A DNA stretch of 64,000 nucleotides from Primulina eburnea (Eukaryota; Streptophyta; Magnoliopsida; Lamiales; Gesneriaceae). Positions within the stretch are counted from its first letter, which is position 1. Each line of letters opens with the position of its first letter. Positions 23,570 through 35,526 of this stretch are shown one piece after another. The DNA is taken from assembly GCF_022965805.1 (NCBI RefSeq), contig NC_133104.1, forward strand, positions 24,920,069 to 24,984,068. The letters are read 5' to 3'. Both the position numbers and the translations under genes were made by a program. Below the pieces are notes generated by a model. The model searched no databases, was not told the origin of the DNA, and saw only the letters and a list, made by a program, of their open reading frames with translations.

Positions 23570-25699
23570 CTAAAATTCATCACAATTTATTAAAATATAT
23601 TTTGAATATTCTGGATCTTCGTCGGAGCTTGAGCTTTTAAATTCGTCGATCGCGCCAGATGTCCTATTCTTTTTTTCTGCAGCAAACCAATCTTGTAGGC
23701 ATGTTAGCATGGAAAGTGTTTCTGGCTTTAAATTAGTTCTTTGATCACCAATTATCCTTCCACATACTGAAAATGCTGATTCGGAAGCAACACTTGAACT
23801 TTGAATTGGTAGGACATCTCTTGCGATTGCAGCTAACACTGGATAAAGTTTAGAATTTACTTTCCACCAATCAAGAACATCGAAATTCTCCGTGGTCTCA
23901 ATATATTGGCTTAGATAAATTTGGATCTCATTGTAATTGGTTGTTGTCACCGATTTTCCTTTGAACTTTTGTCGTTTCAAACTTTGAAAGAAGTTAAGTG
24001 CTTCACTTTTGCTTTTATATGTCAGCATCTCCTCCGGCTGCGCGCTCGGTTCATCACATTGTTCACTAGCATACAAATCAAACAATTCTTGGAGAGAATG
24101 CGTGATTGACTTCTTTTGATCATCAACATTCTTCCCAAGAAATTTAGCATAATATTCAAAAAAATGTCTAATCCTCCTTGATTTTGAGTAAGATCAAGTA
24201 ATGTTGCTAAACCATGCACAATTGGTATAGTTTCCCAATATTTTTTAAATTTATTTTCCATATTTGAAACAAAATCACGCATTACAGAATCATTACGATA
24301 TTCAATAAATTTATAAAACATATTGAAAAGCAAAGGTAGAAACATCGTTGAAGTAGGGTAGTTAATGCCAGAAAATTTTTCGGTTGCTTCTTTAAAAATT
24401 TCTAACAAAGAAACACATTTACTCAAAATAATCCAATCATCGTCATTTAACATCAAACTTTCTACCGCAATATTATTGTAATATGGAGTAACTAAATCTT
24501 GAAAATGTAATAAAGTATGAAACAAGTGATATAAAGAATTCCATCTAGTATCAATTGGAAGAGGAAATTTTTTAAATTTAATTCCGGTTGATTCGACTAG
24601 TGTTTTCCAGTCACGTCCATATCTTCTTTCACGTAATAATTTCCCACATAATTTGAACTTTTCTATTACAGTGGACATTTGCTCATCACATGCACATTTA
24701 ACACATAAGTTGATAATATGACACGCACATCTAACATGAAGCAAATTACCTTCTAAAATTGGTTTTAGTGAATCTTTAAGATATTTAATTGCAAGAGTAT
24801 TGTCACTCGCATTATCTAACGTTATCGACATTATTTTATTTTGTATGCCATAAATTTTAACAACATTTAAAACATATCTAGCTATAGTGTATGCGTTGTG
24901 AGACGATTCTAAATGATCTAGCGCTAAAATTCTTTTTTGCATACTCCAACTTTCGTCAATCCAATGACATGTAACAACAAGATATGGTTCATATTTTAAA
25001 TTAGTCCAAATATCAGTAGTCAAAATAACTCTACAAGAAATATTTGAAAGATGTGATTTTAGTGTTTCTTTATATTCTTTATAAATATCAAAACAATATT
25101 TTTTAAGTGTGTGCCTAGAAATATTGTGAAAACCAGGTTGAATAGTACTAGTAAATTCAACAAAACCTTCTTGTTCAGCTATTATAAAAGGTTGACAACA
25201 TTTAGTAACAAACTTTACGATAGCTTTCCTAGAAATTTCTTTTGTAATTGTGAAAGCTTTACCACTTGAAGGATTAATTTATTGTTGTGTTAATTCCTTA
25301 CCGAATGGTTGTAGCGTCGGGGTCAAGTTTATTTATTTTAACTAAATGTTTTTTCAAAGTACCGGTTCCACCGGAACCACCACCTGTTTTGTAAGAATAC
25401 ATCGTTTTGCAAATTTTACAAACGACAAAAGAGTTATTCGTACCTTGATGTTCAATATCAAAGTGATCCCAAACTTTGCTTCGCTTTGCACGGGCCGTCG
25501 TCGTGCTCGTAGAAATTGTGTTGCTTGCTCGAGTAGACGATGGCGTCCCTACATCTTTGTTGGGGAGTTCAATGGATTCTTCATCCTCGTGGCCAGGTTC
25601 GACTTCATCAAAGTCGGGGATGTAGCCATAATGTTCACCAAAGTCGGGAGCGTATTCGCCACCGTCACCACCACCACGACGGTTTGAAGATGATGTCAT
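23570..25699 (-). pseudogene. hAT transposase, frameshifted
   Basis: Order on the minus strand: an acidic N-terminus and BED-type zinc finger (VWDHFDIEHQ...CKICKTMY...LKKHL, about 25560-25320), the catalytic core with TTDIWTN and DNASDN (about 25023-24800), the insertion domain, and the C-terminal dimerisation region with SSVASESAFSVCGRI (about 23800). The family cuts and pastes DNA through a D-D-E RNase H-like core. Breaks: a frame change just after the zinc finger (about 25300-25320), a stop near 25277, and a frameshift near 24100 in the linker before the dimerisation domain. The core upstream of the apparent Met at 25023 stays open and homologous (KYCFDIYKEYK near 25085), so that Met is internal. 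Confidence 0.88.
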
Positions 25700-25957
25700 T
25701 GAAATTCGAAATATTTATATGAGTAAATTACGAAATAGTAAATAAATAACAATAAAAATAATACGGATTATAGATAAAATTATAACACAATTATTGAATA
25801 TATTTGTAGATATGATAGCAAAGAAATATATTGCTTGTAGGGAAATGAAAGTTGAGAGAAAATTGATATATGAAATGAAAAAAATGACTTGTATTTATAG
25901 GTGATTTTTTGGGGGTTAAAAAAAAAATTTTATTTGCAATTTTGGGGGCCAAATTGA

Positions 25958-26177
25958 GAAAAAAAAACTGCAGATTTCAGTAGCAACGGCTACTGAAATC
26001 TGCAGAGTCCAACGGCTGCATTTGCAGCCGTTGGACTGTTGCATTTGCAGCCCAACGGCTGCGAAAAAAAAACTGCAGATTTCAGTAGCAACGGCTACTG
26101 AAATCTGCAGAGTCCAACGACTGCATTTGCAGCCGTTGGACTGTTGCATTTGCAGCCCAACGGCTGCAGATGCAGCC
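25958..26177. repeat. 105-bp tandem duplication with perfect hairpins inside the hAT
   Basis: Two tandem copies of a roughly 105-bp unit. Each contains a perfect 17-bp-arm hairpin around an AACG loop (25968-26005 and 26073-26110), followed by smaller palindromes of the type CCAACGGCTGCA/TGCAGCCGTTGG. It lies between the transposase start and the subterminal repeats. Confidence 0.9.
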
Positions 26178-26502
26178 GTTGGCCCAAATTGTATTTCTTA
26201 ATTTTTGTTAAAAAAAATTCGAAATTCGGGTTATGGGTCCGGTTCCGAGTCGGTTCAGGATACGGTCCGGAACCGACCCGGAACCGGTTCAGAATATGCT
26301 GAGGTTCAACCCACAAATTAACGGGTTGTACACGGTTTCGGGTCCGGTTCTCACATACCGGATCCGGTTCCGGGCTTATCGGGTCGGTTCCGGGTCGAAC
26401 CGGTCCGATAAGCATGCCTAATTGTATCTATCAATTTTGATTGATTTGGGCTTGTGAGCCAGAATTAGAAACAGATTTGTAAAACTATTTGTTTATTTCT
26501 AG

Positions 26503-27314
26503 GATCGGCAATGGATAAGGTTTAAAACCGGTCGCACATCAAACTCGTCCCGAACAAGACGGCTTCAAACCAAGTCAAAGAGTTACGGGGCGGGTAACGG
26601 GGTTTGCCTAGACCCATTCGCACCCGCCCCGGATATATATTGTGTCTGACCATAACCCTAATGCCCCATCTGATGTAAACGCCGGTACTCTTTCTGTCTC
26701 AATCCCTCGTCCTTGCCTCTCTCAAACTCAAACGTGAGGAGGTTTCAGTGTTTCTTTCAGGTTTATTCGCAAGATATTTTTTTTTATGGCATCTTCAGCT
26801 TTATGTTGGAACAAGCTTCTGGCCATTTACCATTTTTTCCTTATTCTAGTATCTTCTGGCTGAAGTTGCCCTGGATTATTAGAGATTAGAGAAGATCCCT
26901 CCGCAGGTATGCTGAAGTGATTTCACTCTTCATAGATGACAAACTTGAATCTTTTTCAAGTTAAGACACCCACTGACCCACTGATTTGACAAGAATACTT
27001 AAGTTCAACATTTGATTTAACATTTCGCTCTTTGTTATTTTTTAATTAGTTTCAGCGTCTATTGAATTGGAACGCATAAAGTTAAAACATGTAAAGCTAC
27101 TTACCAACTACTATATGTTGTCGGTGAGTTTTCAGCTTGTGTTCAGTTACTTTTTTACCATGTTTCTGAATTTACAGTGGGTTTGTGGGACCAACCTGTA
27201 CCCGTCCCGCCGGGTATTAGGGGTGCCGGTACAGGCCAGGTCCCATATCTGTTTGGCGGGCCGGATCACGGGATTAGTCAAAAACTTCCTATATCCTCCC
27301 GTTGTCATCCCTAT
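26503..27314. mobile_element. Possible non-autonomous hAT-like remnant
   Basis: Left part GGCAATGGATAAGG with GGGCGGGTAACGGGG, right part with CCCGTCCCGCCGGG and ...CCTCCCGTTGTCATCCCTA. The ends are roughly inverted (GGATGACAACGGGAGG on the minus strand). TIR and TSD limits are unclear. Confidence 0.3.
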
Positions 27315-27329
27315 TCATTTCCTAGGAAT

Positions 27330-27615
27330 TTAGCTTGTTAACGAGCTCGAACAAACTCAAGCTCGAGATCAATTGTATGTTTGACAAGCTCGAAAACAAG
27401 TTTGCTTAACGAGCTTAAAAATAGGTCAGTTTAACGAGCCGGTCTCGATCCAGACTCGTTAAACATAATAAACCATATTAAAGAAAAGAAATCGAGCTAT
27501 TCGCGAGCTTAGTAATTTGAAAATGAGTCGAGCTCGAGTCTTATAATAAAAGCTCGAATCAAGCTCGAACCTATATATACCTCAACTCAGCAGAGCTCAA
27601 CCATGATACAGTTTG
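27330..27615. repeat. GAGCTCGA-rich repeat (probable MITE remnant)
   Basis: Multiple direct and inverted AGCTCGA/TCGAGCT motifs across about 285 bp, a pattern common in non-autonomous hAT-like elements of plants. No clean TSD seen. Confidence 0.4.
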
Positions 27616-28657
27616 GCTCGGCTTGGTTCGTTCACATCCACACTCATGGCCAACGCTCAGCTCAACGTCACGTGTCGTCAACCAAACTTACAAGCAATAT
27701 GTATGTACGAAAAATGCCAATAATTTGGAGTACAAAGCAAGAGAACTTGATGTTTTTGTCCTTACATTCCAAACTTCAGAGCGGATAAGAGAAGATCATG
27801 GACTAGATCGTGGGTTAGATAATGGGATTTGGGAAACTTCCCAATATTCTGAAGAAAAAGAGTCCGTCGAAGAAAGGGCACACAACACATTCATCACAAA
27901 TTCTGCAAATTATCTACAAATATTCCAATGTTATTTAGCTTTTAACGTGTTTATTCTATTATATTTCCAGGTTTTGTAAATTCCTACTAATTTTTGTAGA
28001 TACATAATCTTGTTAGGATTTTATTTCTTCAAGTTCCATTGTCGTTTTTTAGGGCATTATATATATATATAAGAAATTATAACGAACTATCAAATTTAGT
28101 ATCTATTGTCGTTTGATTCCATAGAAGTTAGACTTTTAGTATTTTCATCCAAATTGGTGCTTAAAACACCTGGCACGTGGCATGCGGCACGCTCGCAGTA
28201 TCAAAATTGTGTGAACTTCAGACTGTGTATAGCTATGTTACGCGGCCTGTGTGAGGAGGAGATTAATCGTGTAATTATCAAGAAAAGCAATGCGATTTCC
28301 AGCCTTTCCTAACAATTTTCTCAATTAGGATTCAAGGCTTGGTTAGAGAAAAACCTCACCCATCATTTACTTTCAATGCCGATGCAAATACAAAATATCA
28401 AATTGAGTTGAGGAACAAGGAAAACTTGCGATGTGCTTTGAAGCAACAGTGGCCGGAGAGCACCGTTACGATGGGAGAAAGAGGAAACTGAGATTTAGGG
28501 AGTGTGCCTTATAAGCAAGGAGTATCGGGAAGCCTTGAAACCGAATGATTATATGAGCTTTTTTTTTATAAAATTAAAATTATATGAGCTATTTCAATAG
28601 CTAACTGGACCAGTTTTTATTGTTTTTGAGGTCTTAAATATCTATTACAATATATAT

Positions 28658-29180
28658 TTATGAAAAATTATAATTTTAGTCTTGTAAGTTAGTCTGTTTT
28701 GAGTTTTAATCATGTAACTTGTCAAAGTTTAGTTTTCGTAAAGTGACTTGTATTTTTTGTTTTGGTTCTTTTTTTGTCTGAAAACACTAAATCAATCGAA
28801 TATGTTTTATTTGACACTGATTTCATCCTATGTATCATATGTAGAGATAATAAAGCTCCCATTTTGAAGTATTGGGGTTTTATTGCTTTATTGTTTTTGT
28901 CTTTTTTATCAGGTAAATCTTAATTTGACTAATATCCAGTCTTTTTTATCAGATTAATTTTAATTTCTGTGATGTAATATTTATTCTCTATAAATGTGTC
29001 ATGTAGGATAGAATCAGTGTCAAATAAACGTATTAGATAGATTTGGTCGTTTTGGGTCAAAAATAAGACAGAACAACACAAACAAAATCCAAGTTAGTGG
29101 ACGAAAACTAAACTTTTGCAAGTTACATTATTACAACTCAAAACAGACATCTTATGAGACTAAAATTACAATATTACATG
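28658..29180. mobile_element. Mutator-like MITE (523 bp)
   Basis: Long terminal inverted repeats of about 95 bp: left TAATTTTAGTC...GTCTGTTTTGAGTT, and the same on the opposite strand at the right end. Flanked by a possible 9-bp duplication aatatatat (28649-28657 and 29181-29189), though low complexity weakens that. The middle is unique and non-coding. It lies just upstream of the EMG1-like gene and could affect its promoter. Confidence 0.6.
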
Positions 29181-29343
29181 AATATATATAATTTAATAAA
29201 TATTTAGGTCATGTAACATAGCTATGCATAAGTCTGATGTGTTGTTTAGCATTTGAGTATTCTCTTATTATTCTTTTTTGTTCATACTTTCATGCTCCAG
29301 GTTGGGGAAAGGTTACCATTTGTATCAACAAAAACTTGGAAAG

Positions 29344-31595
29344 ATGGAAGGTTCGAGACTTTGCTCAAAGAAGAGACAACGAGGGGAAGCATCACATGAG
29401 GAAGAGATAGGGCACCTCACACCTCAAATCCCTGTTGAGCTCATTAGTCAGAAACCCAAGGTTTCCTTCATTCTTGACAATGCTGGCATAAAAAAGGCTT
29501 TCGTTAGGAAGGTATGTCAATATTATTTGTACATATGACGTATCTATCTAATACATATCAATGCTAAAAGCATATGTAACTTCGAAAGTGATTGGCATTT
29601 TCTGTATTACTAAGAAATGGGTGGTGGCAAATGGGATTGATGATGAAGCAGCTCTTCGACAGCAGAACAAAAATCCTGATGAGTACATGTCCCAGACAGT
29701 GCACGTGGTTTGTCTCTATCCCTTAAACACACCCCCACCCCCCACCCCCCCAATAAAAAAAAAAAAAAACCTCCTGTTAAGAATTTCTTTTAATCTACAT
29801 GTTTGTTGATATCTGAAGCCAACTCTCCTGTTTAGTATTTCTTGTAATCTACATGTTTGTTGATACCTGAAGCCAACTCTCCTGTTTAGTATTTCTAGTA
29901 TTCTACATGTTTGTTGATAGCTGAAGTTCCTGATGAATAGCATGTTTGAAGATGCAAATGCCTTTAAATGATATAGCATACCTTATAATGCTAATCAATA
30001 TCATAACAAGTTTCAAATTAAGTTTCTAAGATGTTAGTATCTTTGAATGATTTGGCAGACCTAATGTGATTCAATCATTATCATAACATATTTGAACGTG
30101 AGACTTCAAGTACAACTTCGTATTATAAAAACTGTACTTTCATCTACTTGAAAAAAGATTAAAATTGTTGACCATGATACGATTTCGTTGTGAAAATAGA
30201 GTCGTGAGATGTGTCAATATAACTTTCAAGTGTAAGCTAAACTGAGGTGTCCTCTTATGTTACTAATAAGCTGCATGCTGATGCTGCAACACCTGTCAGA
30301 CGAAGTTAGCCTGCCAAAAGAAAGATGCTTCTGTTTCGTAACTGATGGTATAGTTATAATGAATGCTTCTTGTTGTCAACTTATATATATCTGCGTCAAA
30401 GCTGTAGTGTTTACCGGTGAGGGAAATTATGTCTCTTTTCCATCTATTCTTCTTGATGATGCTATATTATCTTTTCTCGATATGCATAAAAACTCATAGT
30501 TGTCCTCAAATTTACTTGTCTGCTAATCCATAGCTCGTGCTATGTAGTAGAAAAATGAGTTACTGGAAAATAACTATATTCAAAGTATGATTGATTACCT
30601 TCAAACTTGATATACAGGTGTTAAAAGCAATTCTAGATAGCCCACTTAATAAGTACGGATTGGTTGGGGCTATTTATGTGAAAATCGCAAATGGATCGCT
30701 GTTTGTGGTTAAACCTCATGTTCGTATTCCAAGAACTTTGGCCCGCTTCAGTGGTCTCATGTGTAAGCCAATTTAGTAAATATATTCTAACAGAAACCAA
30801 TAACTGTTTTTTAATCTTACCATCTAGTTTACTATCACGAAATCCTCTAAAATATGTGAATTGCATTTCTTCTTTCCCTTCCTATGTTGAAATAATTAGT
30901 TCTTACACTTATTTTGTGGAATTGATGTAGTGGAGTTACTGGAAAAGTCTCGTATACGTACGAGTGACACCCATGAAACATTGATGCGTGTTGTTGAGGA
31001 ACCCTTGATACGACATTTGCCAGCCAATTCAAGGATAATAGGTAATGTTACTGATTCATTTGCATTGTTCATTTCAATCATGCACAAGTTATTTCTCTGA
31101 ATGTTTCTTGCAATTTTGATTCTAGGCATTTCAACGCGTTCTCCCAAGTTAGTAGATGTGGCAAGCTTTGTCAATGCTACAAGTGATGAGACACATCTGG
31201 TGTTTGTGGTAAATTGGTTTCAGAAATTGTTTCAACATTGAGACGCCTGCCGATTTATATGACTGTTGATTGGCTGTTGCTACTTCTATGTTTAGTTTGG
31301 AATGTCGACAAGTGGGGAAATCAGTCAGCCACATACAGCAGATGTTATATCAGGTTATATATGATCTATCTTTATGTGGCTGCAGCATTACTTGAAAAAA
31401 TTATTGGGCAATAACAAGCTTTGTAACTCTTGGGTATTCCACTCTTGGATTGCTGCAATTATTTTGGCTAATTGGTTAACATCAAATGTTTATATTCATC
31501 CTTTTTTGTCTTCAGTTACAGATTATCCGGTCGACGCAACAACTTGCATTGATCTGGTTTGCGGTGCATGTGAAGAAAAATGGAATTGCTTTTGA
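29344..31595 (+). CDS. EMG1/NEP1-like rRNA methyltransferase, 7 coding exons
   Basis: Exons inferred from GT-AG sites and homology: 29344-29511, 29615-29707, 30618-30762, 30931-31041, 31126-31208, 31296-31353, 31516-31595 (stop). Phases agree throughout and give 245 residues, the usual EMG1/NEP1 length. The family is a nucleolar SPOUT enzyme that N1-methylates a pseudouridine of 18S rRNA and helps build the 40S subunit. Recognised by ILDSPLNK (about 93-100), KPHVRIPRT (119-127, RNA-binding arginines), SGLMLELLEKS, PANSRIIG and the YP-containing C-terminus. The start has a good context (aagATGG) and a basic KKRQR follows. Odd: the SAM-binding loop, usually GAMAHGK, reads FGMSTSGE (about 202-208), and the N-terminal third is divergent. 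It may be a specialised paralogue or a decaying copy with intact frame. A non-coding exon may start at 29301. Confidence 0.8.
29772..29935. repeat. Three-unit 54-bp tandem repeat in intron 2 of the EMG1-like gene
   Basis: Three imperfect copies of a unit containing TCTACATGTTTGTTGATA and ending in GAAGCCAACTCTC. Preceded by a C-rich and A-rich low-complexity tract (29730-29770). Intronic, non-coding. Confidence 0.85.
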
Positions 31596-32049
31596 CTTTT
31601 TCTAACCTGTTGTTCATTAAATTGCTCTCAGTATCGTAGTTGGTTTTTTTTTTATTAGTGATCACATTTTTCATTTCTGCAACATCACATGGTATCGTAC
31701 GTGGCATATGTCAACTCCACTTTAAGGGATGGCTGTTTAGTTAAAATCCACGTTAAAATACATAATCGCGTGGCATCGTGGCATAAATCATTTCCAAGTT
31801 AAGGGGTAATCGACATGTTCAAATCCACGTTAAATACCGTCTCTCCGGGAGGCTGTTGATGGGGAAAGAGCCAATATAAAATTCAATATTAATAATAAAA
31901 TTTTGTTATGTTTATTGTTTGTTTCTTTTTATGTTTTCCGTTTATTATTTCTTGCACTTAATCTTGGAAATGAATCAATATATAAAAATGTTAATGAGAT
32001 TAAAATAAATCAATTAATCTAAAAATATTTCGAAAATAAAAAAACTTAG
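31596..32049. other. Non-coding stretch between the EMG1-like gene and element G
   Basis: Probable 3' UTR of the EMG1-like gene, then an imperfect repeat of AAATCCACGTTAAA (about 31745 and 31820), then AT-rich sequence. No ORF, no clear LTR for G. Confidence 0.5.
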
Positions 32050-33400
32050 CGTTTGACAACAGTTTGGTGAATATGTCTGTTGCCTGTTAATTTGTTGTGA
32101 CATATTCAAGACTAAATCTATTTCTTCATGACATGTTCTCGGATAAAATGATGAACGTGCTTTGTCCGACAGTACAAGACATGATTTATGTGATTGTTAT
32201 TGTACTTGTGTTGTCACAGAAGATAGAAGATTCAGCGTTTTGAATTTCATAGTCTTTAAGCTATTGTTGCATCCACAACATTTGAGTACAACAATTTTCA
32301 GCTGCAAGATACTCTGCTTAAGTGGTTGATGTGGCGATAGACGTATGTTTCTTGTTAAACCAAAATATTGGTCTGTCGTCCAAGAACTGACATGAATCGC
32401 TGGTGCTCTCGGTCAATTTTGCATCCAGCGTAATCTGCGTCTGAATAACTTATTTGGGATACCAAAGACCCACATTAGCAGTACCTTTAAGATATTTAAG
32501 AATATGTTTAATACCAGTACAATGCGATTGCATAGGATTGGCTTGAAAACGTGCACATAAACAAACCGCAAACATAATATCTGGCCGACTAATGGTCAGA
32601 TACAACAGTGAACCAATTAATCCTTGGTACATGATTGTGTCTACTGAGATCTCTCATCTTTGCTTAATTTGATAGATGAGCTCGTTGGGGGTAGCAGCTT
32701 AAGAATAATTCTTCATACCAAACTTCTTTAGCACGTCTCTTGTGTATTTAGCTTGGTTAATGAAGATGTCATTTTCTGACTGCTTGACTTGCAGTCCTAG
32801 AAAAAAGTTTAATTCTCCCATCATGCTCATTTTCAAACTGATCCTGCATTAACTTGGAGAATCTCTCACACAATTTAGGGTTAGTTGATACAAATATAAT
32901 ATCATCAACATAGATTTGCAAAAATAATGAATGATCATCTTTTAAAAATCTGAAAAGTGTTTTATCAACCGTTCCAATCGAAAAGTCATGATCAAGTAGG
33001 AATTTGATTAAAATATCATACCATGCCCTTGGTGTTTGTTTTAGTTCATATAATGCTTTATCTAATTTATAGAGATGATCAGGATGAGTCTGACTAACGA
33101 AGCCAAGTAGTTGTTCTACGTATATTTCCTCATTGAGCAAAACATTTAAGTATGCTGATTTAACATCCATTTTATATACCTTAAAATCTTTGAATGCAGC
33201 AAATGCAAGAAATATTTTAATTGCTTCTAGTCTGGCAACATGGGCAAATGATTCATCAAAGTCAATACATTCCTACTGTCTATAACCTTGAGCAACTAGT
33301 CTGGCTTTGTTTCTAACTATTGAACCGTTCTCATCCAACTTGTTTCTAACACCCACCTAGTACCAATTACATGCAGATTAGCAGGTCGAGGAACTAAATG
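32050..33400 (-). pseudogene. Copia RT-RNase H remnant (element G)
   Basis: RT with [23 protein letters not shown] and the intact catalytic YVDDIIF (33170-32769), then the connection region GLIGSLLYLTISRPDIMFAV (32632-32450) and a further degraded RNase H stretch to 32050, visible only by comparison with H. Frame breaks separate these pieces. Confidence 0.85.
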
Positions 33401-35128
33401 CCAAACTTTGCTTCTTTCGAATTGTTAAGTTCTTCACACATGACATCTATCCAATTGGTATTATTCAGTGTATCACTGATTTTCTTAGGTTCTAACTGAG
33501 CAACGAAAGCAACATGCATAAATTCATCTATCATTTTTTTTTCTGGTTCTAAGATGAGCGGTTGGGTTACCGATGAACAGCTCGAGTGGATGATCTTTTT
33601 TCCACCGGAGACATGGTCCTTATGGATTGGGCTCTGTTGGTTGAGCCGTTGCATCTTCTTATTCCACCATGTCCTCCTCCATCTGATTAGTTTCATGCGG
33701 CCTGTGGGTGATTGTTCACCGGTTCATCTGCTTGATGAAGTTGTTCTTGGATGGTTGGACTTTGTTTGAAATGTTCTCAACCGTTCTTCTTAAATCTATC
33801 TCATCATCACTGCTAGATTCAAGGTTAGTAACATCTAATTTATTAATTAAATCATGAATGTTGTTACTATTATTATCATGACAGATGGATGATTCATCAA
33901 AAACAATATATATGGATTCTTCAACAGTGAGAGTTCTTCGATTGTATACTCTATATCCTTTGCTCACTGCTGAATATCCCATGAAGAAACCATTATCGGA
34001 TTTAACATCAAATGTAGTAAATATATCTCGCCATTGTTATGTATAAAGCACTTACAACCGAATATGCGGAAGTATCCAATTTCGGGCTGCTTGCCGGTCC
34101 AGATCTCATATGGAGTCTTTTCATGATTCTCGTTGATAATGGACTGATTCTGAGTATAGCAAGCAGTGTTGACGGTGTCTGTCCAAAATCTCTAAGAAAT
34201 TTCGGATTCTGTAGCATAGTTCTAGCTACTTCCTTGAGAGATTTCCTTCAGCAACTCCATTATGTTGCGGTGGCTTAGCAGCTGAGAGTTAATGCTTGAT
34301 GCCGTGGTCTTCAAGATAGGATGACAGGAATTGGTTCAGAAATTCAGTTCTTCTATCACTCCTGATCCTGTCCACAACTTTAGTTTTCTTATTTTGAATT
34401 CTCTTGAGGAGTTTGATGAGCTGAGCAACAGTTTGATCTTTGGAACTCAAGAATATTATCCACGTGAACCGAGATAAGTTATCAATTACCACTAGGGTAT
34501 ATTTCTTCCCCCCTAAGCTCATTACTGGTATGGCTCCGAACAGATCCATGTGAAGTAGTTCCAAGCATCGAGCTGATGAGTTCCTTCTTTTGTTTTTGAA
34601 TGTTGAGCGAACCTGTTTACCTAGGTGACAAGCATTGCAAATTATATCTTTTGCAAAATCAATATTAGGTAAACCAGATACCAACTTAAGCTTGCTAATA
34701 GTGGCAATGGATTTGAAATTAAGGTGATTGAGCCGTTTGTGCCATAGCCAATTTTTATTTCCATTTAAGGCGATAAAACAAGTAGGTGCATTTAAACTAT
34801 CATCATTCCATTTCACCTTATATGTGTTCTGCTCTCTAAGACCAGTTAATACAATATTTCCTGAAACAGTTTTAACAGTGCTCGTGTGCTTATGAAACTC
34901 AACAATATAACCGTTGTCACAAAGTTGACTTATGCTAATCAAGTTATAACAAAAATTTTCAACTAAGAGTACATCTTTGATAATAATTTTTTCGTGGATA
35001 ATCTTATATTTACCCACTGCTTTACCTTTGGAATTATCGCCAAAGGTGATTCTTGGTCCTTTGTATTCGACGACTTCTGTTAGGAGATTTTTATTTCCTG
35101 TCATATGTCTGGAACAACCGCTGTCCAA
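33394..35128 (-). pseudogene. Copia protease-integrase remnant (element G)
   Basis: Begins at MDSGCSRHMTG (aspartic protease, D-S-G), then the GAG-pre-integrase zinc region (HKRLNHLNF...CNACHLGK) and the integrase core with HMDLFGAIPVMSLGGKKYTLVV and RIRSDRRTEF. The D-D-E core continues past 34289 in other frames to about 34010. The segment 33982-33394 is the variable linker before RT. Several frameshifts; non-functional. Confidence 0.85.
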
Positions 35129-35526
35129 AAACTAGATGGATTCTTTCAATTTCTTCTTCTTTAGTACCCGAAATCATTGAAATGAGAACTTGGTACCCTT
35201 TTCTATTTGAATCCTGAACTAATTAGACCCTTAGTGACCTGGATTATCCTGAGGAATTTTCCATTGAGTATCCCAAGATGGATGGGGTTAGGTGCATGTA
35301 CTGGTGGTGTGTGCACTGTTGTTTCTTTTACATTATGTTGTCTTGGCCATATGTCATTATCACTCAATATGTACATCTTTTGAACTGGTCAGCCGTTGTA
35401 GTATCAATTAGGTCTTATTTTCGAGTGATATCTAGTTGAACTTGGCTTTTTGTAGGACCAATCTGAACCATTGTGAACAGCTGAATTTGGTCTGTGTCTG
35501 AGCCATAATCGGTTGGAATTTGCACT

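Larger units (their letters stand above)
23229..26420 (-). mobile_element. hAT-superfamily DNA transposon (3192 bp)
   Basis: Perfect 8-bp TSD attgtatc (23221-23228 and 26421-26428). Terminal inverted repeats TAGGCATGCTTATCGG / CCGATAAGCATGCCTA. Both subterminal regions (23245-23430 and 26225-26410) are packed with ACCGGTTCC-type motifs, probable transposase-binding sites. The transposase lies on the minus strand but is broken, so movement would need a helper. The intact TSD and TIRs suggest a fairly recent insertion. Confidence 0.93.
26429..28657. other. Non-coding stretch upstream of the EMG1-like gene
   Basis: No supported CDS. It contains two probable hAT-type remnants (listed separately) and a pyrimidine-rich stretch near 26680-26760 (ctctttctgtctcaatccctcg) that could be a 5' untranslated exon of the gene at 29344; there is no direct support. 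Frames at 27067, 27603 and 28106 show no family resemblance. Confidence 0.4.

Noticed and set aside
26095..26415. 106-codon ORF rich in Pro and Arg
   Set aside because: Produced by the subterminal ACCGGTTCC repeats and hairpins of the hAT element.
27603..28312. ORFs of 61-118 codons upstream of the EMG1-like gene
   Set aside because: No family resemblance, no splice-compatible continuation, and partial overlap with the GAGCTCGA repeat; not supported as exons.
29725..29770. Poly-C tract as a possible i-motif or G-quadruplex regulator
   Set aside because: It is a short interrupted C run followed by a poly-A run in an intron, best explained as low-complexity sequence.
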